Below, piece after piece: positions 58,564 to 64,000 of a DNA stretch of 64,000 nt; positions within the stretch are counted from its first letter, which is position 1; each line of letters begins with the position of its first letter. The notes under the pieces were generated by a model, which did not search any database, was not told the DNA's origin, and saw only the letters and a program-made list of their open reading frames with translations. Source of the stretch: Polyangium sp. 6x1 (GTDB taxonomy: Bacteria > Myxococcota_A > Polyangia > Polyangiales > Polyangiaceae). The position numbers were made by a program, and so were the translations under genes. The DNA is taken from positions 1 through 64,000 of the forward strand of contig NZ_JARZHH010000023.1 in assembly GCF_029946515.1 (NCBI RefSeq), read 5' to 3'.

Positions 58564-59232
58564 ATGGGACGGTCTGCAAGCGCGACGAAGAAAAAAACCT
58601 CGAGGGTCGATCTCGTTCCGCTGACGCGTGAGGTGATCGTTCGCGCGGCCCTTGCGCTCGCGGACAAGGACGGCCTCCACGCGGTGTCGCTTCGCAACGT
58701 CGCGAGCGCTCTCGATGCGGGACCGATGCGTCTCTACGGGCACGTCGAGGACAAAGAGGAGCTCCTCGCGCTGATGGTCGACGAGGTTTACGGCGAGCTT
58801 TCGGCTCCGACGCCGGGCGATTGGCGCGCGGCGCTCCGCTCGATCGCGGAAGGACTGCGCGCGGCCGCGCGGCGGCACCCGTGGTTCATCGGGCTCCTCG
58901 GCGGAAGGCCGCATCTCGGCGCGAACGCGTTCGCGTACATGGAGGCGTCGCTCGCGTCGCTCGGCGGCGTCGACGTCGACGACGCGATCGGCGCCCTGCG
59001 GCTCGTGAAGGCTTACGCGATCGGCGCGATCCAGAGCGAGGCCTCGGACTTGGGCAGCGGCATGAACCAGGCGGAGTGGCAGACCGCGAGCTGGCCCTAC
59101 GTCGAGCAGATGATCTCGACCGGCAACTTCCCGATGATTGCGAAGGTCGTTCGCGACGCGAAGCATCCACAAGACACGTTCGAGCGCGGCCTCGAGACCG
59201 TGCTCGACGGCCTCGCGAAGCGACTTGGCTAA
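58564..59232 (+). CDS. TetR-family repressor of the monooxygenase
   Basis: A 222-residue regulator. A Lys/Ser-rich N-terminus precedes the DNA-binding domain (about 20-65), with VIVRAALALADKDGLHAVSL and RNVASALDAGPMRLYGHVED, the TetR-class helix-turn-helix (Leu-Tyr at the usual YxH). The C-terminal domain (about 85-220) fits the TetR_C type ligand domain, with WRAALRSIAEGLRAAARRHP. ATG 58564 is 3 bp after the palindrome, which implies autorepression. It is divergent from the FAD-monooxygenase. Confidence 0.9.
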   Translation: MGRSASATKKKTSRVDLVPLTREVIVRAALALADKDGLHAVSLRNVASALDAGPMRLYGHVEDKEELLALMVDEVYGELSAPTPGDWRAALRSIAEGLRAAARRHPWFIGLLGGRPHLGANAFAYMEASLASLGGVDVDDAIGALRLVKAYAIGAIQSEASDLGSGMNQAEWQTASWPYVEQMISTGNFPMIAKVVRDAKHPQDTFERGLETVLDGLAKRLG

Positions 59233-59376
59233 TGCGCGGCGCGGCCATGCCGAGACAACCTGGCGCATTTGGGGGCGACAAACGACACCTTGTCACCCGT
59301 CCGCGGCTCTGGCGCGTTTTTCCTCCTGGGATCGTGCCGTGCATCGGCTGGCATCAATCGTGCACTCGCGCTGGCC

Positions 59377-59907
59377 ATGCGCTTTGCAGAGTGGTTCTTG
59401 GTTGGTTTGGCGGCGCTCTCCTTCGGTTGCGAGGGCGAGCCGGGGCTCGATGCTTGTCCGGGCCCGGAAAAGCTCGACACATCGCTCGTTCAGTCGACGT
59501 TCCTGCTGCCCGACGAGGGGACACCGAACAACAATGAGGCCATTGGGCCCTTTTGTTGCACGGGGGTCACGGCGACCATCGAGGCCATCGAAGGCCATCC
59601 TGTTGGATATGCCTACTTCTTTGGCTGGACAGGGCAGGCGTACAATGGGGGGGATGGTGATTCGTACGCGCCCGGCGTGGAGATCCTGATCGCGGGGCTC
59701 GAGGACGTGCACGATCCTCAGTCGGCGCTCGTGGAGAGTGTGATCGCGATCGACGGGAGCGAAATGGATAGATGCACCGAGCGTTCGGTGAAGGCCGGTC
59801 AGCTCCGGTTCACGGTGACGCTCCTCAACGTCACGAAAAACCACAAGCCAGACTACTTCGACATGGGATCGCTCGAAGCGAGGCTCGACGTCTCCGTGGA
59901 GCCTTGA
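59377..59907 (+). CDS. Small lipoprotein, unknown
   Basis: A 176-residue exported protein. The signal MRFAEWFLVGLAALSFGCEG ends with a lipobox-like Cys at about 18. The mature part is acidic with several Cys (DACPGPE, GPFCCTG, MDRCTER) and beta-type sequence (VEILIAGLEDVHDP, LRFTVTLLNV). The family is not recognised. ATG 59377 starts the signal; longer upstream frames do not have one. It is followed after 149 bp by the convergent aspS gene, with palindrome element C in between. Confidence 0.6.
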   Translation: MRFAEWFLVGLAALSFGCEGEPGLDACPGPEKLDTSLVQSTFLLPDEGTPNNNEAIGPFCCTGVTATIEAIEGHPVGYAYFFGWTGQAYNGGDGDSYAPGVEILIAGLEDVHDPQSALVESVIAIDGSEMDRCTERSVKAGQLRFTVTLLNVTKNHKPDYFDMGSLEARLDVSVEP

Positions 59908-60056
59908 GCGGCGAGGGGGTTCTGGTCTTGTCCAAGCCCGTCGTAGAAACCGCGCATCGCGCGGTTTCTACGCTTTCGGTCCAGGCCGCGCTTGGTCCGG
60001 GGTGAAGGGGGCGGACAGCCCCCTTCTGGGGTGCGGGGCGACGCCCCGCGTCCGGC
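59908..60056. repeat. Palindrome element C in a convergent gap
   Basis: A short relative of elements A and B. Its main stem is CGTAGAAACCGCGC with an atc loop (59942-59972). A GGGGGCGGACAGC block (about 60008-60020), also in element B, follows. The core stem AACCGCGC/GCGCGGTT replaces AACTGCGC/GCGCAGTT of the other elements through a compensatory change. Confidence 0.8.
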
Positions 60057-61862
60057 TCAGACCTTCTTCAACTGCACACCGAGCTCGTCGAGCTGCTCGG
60101 GGGCGACGCCGGTGGGGGCGTCCGTCATCAGGTCCGTGCCTTTTTGTGTCTTCGGGAAGGTGATGACGTCGCGCAGGCTGCTTGCGTTGCAGAGGAGCAT
60201 GGCCAGGCGATCGAGGCCGAAGGCGATGCCGCCGTGCGGGGGCGGGCCGTAGCGGAATGCGTCGAGGAGGAAGCCGAACTTCGCGCGGAAATCTTCCTCC
60301 GAGAGACCGAGTGCGGCGAAGACCTTGGCTTGCACCTCGCGCTGGTGGATACGGATCGAGCCGCCTGCGATTTCGTTGCCGTTGAGGACGAGGTCGTAGG
60401 CGCGGGCCTCCACGCGGCCGTTGTCCGTGCCGAGGTATTGCACGTGCTCCGGCTTCGGGGACGTGAACGGGTGATGTGCGGCGACCCATTGCCCGCTCTC
60501 GGCTTGCTCGAACATCGGGAAATCGGTGACCCAGAGGAAACGCCACTGTCCTTCGGGGATGAGGCCGAGCTTGTGGCCGAGGTGCAGGCGCAGGCCGCCG
60601 AGCACTGCGTTCACGAGCTTGAACGAGCCGAACTGGAAGAACAGGAGGTCGCCGGTGCCGGCGCCGAGCGCGGCGTTGATCGCGGCGCGTGCTTCGGGCG
60701 TCACGGTCTTGCTGAGCGGCGACTGCGTCCACTCGCCGCCTTCGCCCACGCGCGCGCGTGCCAGGCCCCGCGCGCCGAATCCCTTCACGAACTCCTCCAG
60801 CTTGTCGGCCTCCGTGCGCGACAGCGACGCGGCCTCCTTCGCCGGGATCCGCAGCGCCTTGATGATTCCCTTCTGGTCGAGCGCGCCCTTGAAGAGCGGC
60901 ACGCCGCCGCCGTCGAGCGGGCGGAGGATCTCCGTCAGATCGGCGAGCTCGAGGCCGAAGCGCAGGTCGGGCTTGTCGGAGCCGTATTTGAGCATCGCGT
61001 CGTGGTAGCTCATCCGCTGGAACGGGCGCGGCAGCTCCACGTCGAGCACGTCCTTCCAGATGCGGGTGATGAGGCCTTCCATCGTCGTGTGAATGTCCTC
61101 CTCCGTGATGAAGGACATCTCCACGTCGACCTGCGTGAACTCGGGCTGACGATCGAGCCGGAGGTCCTCGTCGCGGAAGCAACGCACGATCTGGAAATAT
61201 CGCTCGAAGCCCGCGACCATGAAGAGCTGCTTGAAGATCTGCGGCGACTCGGCGAGCGCATAGAAGTTGCCGGGATTCAGCCGCGAGGGGACGAGGAAGT
61301 TTCGCGCGCCGCCGGGGGTGTACTTCACCATGAAAGGCGTCTCGAGCTCGGTGAAGCCCTCGCCGTGGAAGTAATCACGCGCGGCGCGGTAGAGCTTCGA
61401 GCGCACCAGGAAGTTTCGCTGCAGCGCGGGCCTGCGCAGATCCAGGTAGCGGTGCTTCAGCCGGATTTCTTCGCGCGTGTCGATGTCGTCCTCGATCAGG
61501 AAGGGCGGCGTCTCCGAGCGCGAGAAGATGTGGAGCGTCTCGGCATTCACCTCGACCTCGCCGCTCGCGAGCTTCGGATTGGGCTGCCCGCCCGACGAGA
61601 CGCGCGTCACCACCTTGCCGGCGATGCCGATGCAGTACTCCGAGCGCAGCTCGCTCGCGAGCTCGTGCGCTTCCTTCCCGATCTCCGGGCCGAAGACCAC
61701 CTGCGTCAGGCCCTCGCGATCCCGCAGATCGATGAACACACGGCCGCCGTGGTCCCGGCGATGCGCCACCCAGCCCATCAGCACGACGTCTTTGCCGACG
61801 TCGCTCGTGCGCAGCGCGTTGCAGGAGTGCGTGCGCTTCTTCTCCACCAAAAATTCCGACAT
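60057..61862 (-). CDS. aspS: Aspartyl-tRNA synthetase
   Basis: A 601-residue class II bacterial-type AspRS, the usual length with the GAD insertion domain (about 290-425). An N-terminal OB-fold anticodon domain (about 1-110) reads VLMGWVAHRRDHGG, then RVFIDLRDREGLTQVVFGPE. Motif 2 is FQIVRCFRDEDLRLDRQPEF TQVDVEMSF, and motif 3 is GGIAFGLDRLAMLL. A His-Gly-Gly at 38-40 (RRDHGG) is the residue pattern linked to non-discriminating enzymes that also charge tRNA-Asn. Essential; stands alone here, convergent with the lipoprotein gene. Confidence 0.95.
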   Translation of the reverse strand: MSEFLVEKKRTHSCNALRTSDVGKDVVLMGWVAHRRDHGGRVFIDLRDREGLTQVVFGPEIGKEAHELASELRSEYCIGIAGKVVTRVSSGGQPNPKLASGEVEVNAETLHIFSRSETPPFLIEDDIDTREEIRLKHRYLDLRRPALQRNFLVRSKLYRAARDYFHGEGFTELETPFMVKYTPGGARNFLVPSRLNPGNFYALAESPQIFKQLFMVAGFERYFQIVRCFRDEDLRLDRQPEFTQVDVEMSFITEEDIHTTMEGLITRIWKDVLDVELPRPFQRMSYHDAMLKYGSDKPDLRFGLELADLTEILRPLDGGGVPLFKGALDQKGIIKALRIPAKEAASLSRTEADKLEEFVKGFGARGLARARVGEGGEWTQSPLSKTVTPEARAAINAALGAGTGDLLFFQFGSFKLVNAVLGGLRLHLGHKLGLIPEGQWRFLWVTDFPMFEQAESGQWVAAHHPFTSPKPEHVQYLGTDNGRVEARAYDLVLNGNEIAGGSIRIHQREVQAKVFAALGLSEEDFRAKFGFLLDAFRYGPPPHGGIAFGLDRLAMLLCNASSLRDVITFPKTQKGTDLMTDAPTGVAPEQLDELGVQLKKV

Positions 61863-62074
61863 GGCGGCGCAGCATAGTCGTTCACGCCGCTACATCAACG
61901 GGGCAGGTAGCTCGCAAGTGTACTTTTTCGTGATCTTCCCAACGCGACCTGGAGCACCTGCGTAGCCAAAGCCGACGCGTCCCCGCCGTAAGGCGTCGCT
62001 CTGCAAGAGCGGCTTTGGTAAGATGTCCGCTCGTCCAGAGTGTAGCTTTTTCCCTTCACGATACGGGGTGAAGA

Positions 62075-64000
62075 ATGTTGGCAGCGAAGCGATGGTGGTT
62101 TGCTCTTCCGGTCTCGCTGGCGGCAGCGTGCGGGGCGGACGACAGGGGCCCGCAATCGGGGGATGCTTCCCTTTCGGCGCAGGCGAAGGAGCCCCCGGCG
62201 GGGGAAGCGGTGGATCACGCGGGGCTGCGCGCGGCCTACGTGGCGGCGGTGCAAAAGGACGCCTCACCCGCGTATCGCCTGGAGCGCGGCGCGAAAGGCG
62301 CGATTTCCGCCCGGAACCCGGCGCAGGGCCTCTCCGCGGAGCTCTCCGCGGCCGGCGTGCGGGTCGCGGTGGATGCGCGCGCCGATCGCCCGTTCGAGCT
62401 TTCGCTCGATGCCGTGGGCTGCGAGGGGGACCTCGCGCCGGCCGCCGCGGCTTCGCCCGAGGCGAGCGGCAATCGCGCCGAATATCGACGCGGTGACGTC
62501 GTGGAGTGGTATTTGAATGGCCCGCTCGGCCTGGAGCAGGGCTTCGATCTCGCGACGAGGCCCGCGTGCCGCGAGGACGGCGGCGGGGCCGTGACGCTCT
62601 CGATGCGCGCCGAGGGGCTCTTGCCCGAGCTCACGGCCGAGGCGGACGCGGCGCTCCTGCGCGACGAGGCGGGGGAGGTGATCCTCCGCTACACCGACCT
62701 CTACGTCACGGACGCCCAGGGCCGCGTGCTCCCGTCCTTCCTCTCGGCGGAAGAGGGGCGGCTCTCCATTCACGTCGACGACACCGGCGCGATCTATCCG
62801 ATCGTGGTCGACCCCATCGTATGGTCCGAGACGCAGAAGCTTTTGGCGAACGACGCGGCGGCGGACGACGCGTTCGGGTATGCCGTGGCGATCGACGGGG
62901 ACACGGCCGTCATCGGCGCGCCGGACGACGACGACGCGGTGAAGGGCGTGGACGCGGGCTCGGCGTACGTGTTCCTCCGGAACGCCGCGAACAACACGTG
63001 GACGCAGTCGCAAAGGCTCCTCTCGAACGACGCCTCGCTCACGGCCGGCGATCGGTTCGGCCGCGCGGTCACCATCTCGGGCAACATCATCGCGGTCGGC
63101 GCGCCCATCGACAACGCGAGCCGCGGCGTGGTCTTCGTCTACCAGCGGACGGCCTTCGGCTCGAATTTCGCGTACCTCCAGAAGATCACGGCGGCCGACG
63201 CGGCGTCGGGCGACCGGTTCGGCTCGTCGGTCGCGCTCTCGGGCACGACGCTCGTGGTCGGCGCGCCGTTCGACGACACCACGCCCAACACCGATTCCGG
63301 ATCGGCCTACGTCTACTTGAAGGGCGCGACCACGTTCGCGGCGCAAGGCGGAAAGCTCACGGCGGGCGCGGCGGCCGCGACGCAGGACGAGTTCGGCACG
63401 TCCGTCGCGATCTCGGGCGATACCATCGTCGTCGGCGCGTACGGCGACGACGACAATGGCTCGGTGTCGGGCTCGGCGTTCGTGTTTTTCCGGACCGCCG
63501 GCACCTGGGCGCAACAAGCGAAGCTCGCCCCGCCCGACGGCAAGGCGAACGATTGGTTCGGCTACTCGGTCGCCGTCGCGGGCGACACCGCCCTCATCGC
63601 CGCGCCGTTCGCGCTCGCCTCGCAAGGCAAGGCGTATGCGTACACGCGCACGGGTGGCGTCTGGGCGCAGCAGGCGCAGATCCTCGCGATGGACGGCGAC
63701 GGCGGCGATCAGTTCGGGTATTCCGTGTCGCTCGTCGGAGACACGGCGGTCATCGGCGCGCGGTACGACGACCCGCAGTCGACCGGCTCGGCGTACGTGT
63801 TCCTGCGGACCGGAGGCGTCTGGGCCCAGGAGAAGAAGCTCACGGGCTCGGACGCGGGGCTCGGAGATCAATTCGGCCACGCGGTCGGCGTGAGCGGCTC
63901 CTGGGCGATCGTCGGGTCCGAGTCGCACGACGGCCCGGCCGCGAACACGGGCGCCGCGTACATGTTCACGCCGCAGAACAAGCTCGACATCGGGCAGGCG
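62075..64000 (+). CDS. FG-GAP repeat lipoprotein, 3' end beyond the window
   Basis: The frame stays open to the window edge (642 codons seen). The signal is KRWWFALPVSLAAACGADD, with a lipobox Cys at about 19. Residues 25-245 are a domain with no recognised family that ends at VDDTGAIYPIVVDPIVWSE, a phrase common at the start of such propellers. From about 250 there are at least seven FG-GAP-type blades, for example DAFGYAVAIDGDTAVIGAP and DRFGRAVTISGNIIAVGAP, typical of integrin-like beta-propellers. The ATG at 62075 has GGGGTGAAG just before. A TAAGAT 50 nt upstream (62019-62024) is a possible -10. Probably surface-located. Confidence 0.82.
   Translation, partial: MLAAKRWWFALPVSLAAACGADDRGPQSGDASLSAQAKEPPAGEAVDHAGLRAAYVAAVQKDASPAYRLERGAKGAISARNPAQGLSAELSAAGVRVAVDARADRPFELSLDAVGCEGDLAPAAAASPEASGNRAEYRRGDVVEWYLNGPLGLEQGFDLATRPACREDGGGAVTLSMRAEGLLPELTAEADAALLRDEAGEVILRYTDLYVTDAQGRVLPSFLSAEEGRLSIHVDDTGAIYPIVVDPIVWSETQKLLANDAAADDAFGYAVAIDGDTAVIGAPDDDDAVKGVDAGSAYVFLRNAANNTWTQSQRLLSNDASLTAGDRFGRAVTISGNIIAVGAPIDNASRGVVFVYQRTAFGSNFAYLQKITAADAASGDRFGSSVALSGTTLVVGAPFDDTTPNTDSGSAYVYLKGATTFAAQGGKLTAGAAAATQDEFGTSVAISGDTIVVGAYGDDDNGSVSGSAFVFFRTAGTWAQQAKLAPPDGKANDWFGYSVAVAGDTALIAAPFALASQGKAYAYTRTGGVWAQQAQILAMDGDGGDQFGYSVSLVGDTAVIGARYDDPQSTGSAYVFLRTGGVWAQEKKLTGSDAGLGDQFGHAVGVSGSWAIVGSESHDGPAANTGAAYMFTPQNKLDIGQA

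Overview
The window is high-GC DNA, roughly 70 percent G+C by eye, with long shadow frames on both strands. The gene content points to a myxobacterium of the Polyangium/Sorangium type. The signs are a very large kinase/ATPase/GAF/STAS regulator, lipoproteins with Ser/Gly/Thr-rich linkers after the lipobox, an FG-GAP repeat lipoprotein, Cys-rich exported proteins and many one-gene regulators. This placement is inferred from gene style; no rRNA or other phylogenetic marker apart from aspS is present.

Layout. 1-1.4 kb: two four-helix-bundle genes flank an ECF sigma factor. 1.9-6.8 kb: a 1,641-residue pseudokinase/AAA/GAF/STAS protein. 7.1-11.7 kb: a divergent pair, an FHA-Kelch-PP2C-like protein and a DUF6891 protein. 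11.7-12.4 kb: a repeat-rich gap holding a 45-nt inverted copy of part of the kinase gene, a hexanucleotide repeat and a 43-bp tandem repeat. 12.4-14.2 kb: a sulfatase. 14.6-20.7 kb: an envelope-sugar region with two membrane glycosyltransferase-type proteins and a coupled accessory protein, divergent from a methyltransferase/epimerase pair. 20.9-22.3 kb: a PAS-PAS-STAS protein. 22.7-28.4 kb: a deoxyhypusine-synthase-family enzyme, a large lipoprotein, UppP and a small winged-helix protein. 28.5-34.6 kb: a heavy-metal efflux operon (czcCBA type) led by a small Cys/His-rich exported protein. 34.7-39.2 kb: a PD40/haem-motif lipoprotein, a P450 with its divergent TetR regulator, and a small membrane protein. 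39.5-46.1 kb: two multicopper oxidases bracket a SufS-type desulfurase and an exported arginine-deiminase-family protein. 46.6-54.8 kb: a DUF697-like protein, a CoA-transferase/GNAT fusion, a multi-PAS histidine kinase, a truncated GH116 glucosidase remnant, a lipoprotein and a YvlD-like membrane protein. 54.9-59.9 kb: YciI, LysR/GST, FAD-monooxygenase/TetR and a small lipoprotein. 60.1-64 kb: aspS and the start of an FG-GAP lipoprotein.

Working units visible from spacing and overlaps: the 34606-28493 metal-efflux operon; the three-gene envelope operon 19047-14604 with 4-nt overlaps; the methyltransferase/epimerase pair sharing ATGA; and three divergent regulator/enzyme pairs (P450/TetR, GST/LysR, monooxygenase/TetR), each with a readable palindromic operator.

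The most striking non-coding signal is a family of clustered perfect palindromes with triplet loops. It fills three gaps, 14190-14603, 22283-22706 and 59908-60056, each lying exactly between convergent genes. The first two are inverted copies of one about 400-bp composite element, and the stems differ by compensatory changes. Other items worth attention are a 9-bp helix that buries the ribosome binding site of the first multicopper oxidase, pseudo-enzyme domains in two signalling proteins, and three same-orientation hexanucleotide arrays. No tRNA, rRNA, CRISPR array, insertion sequence or phage gene was recognised.
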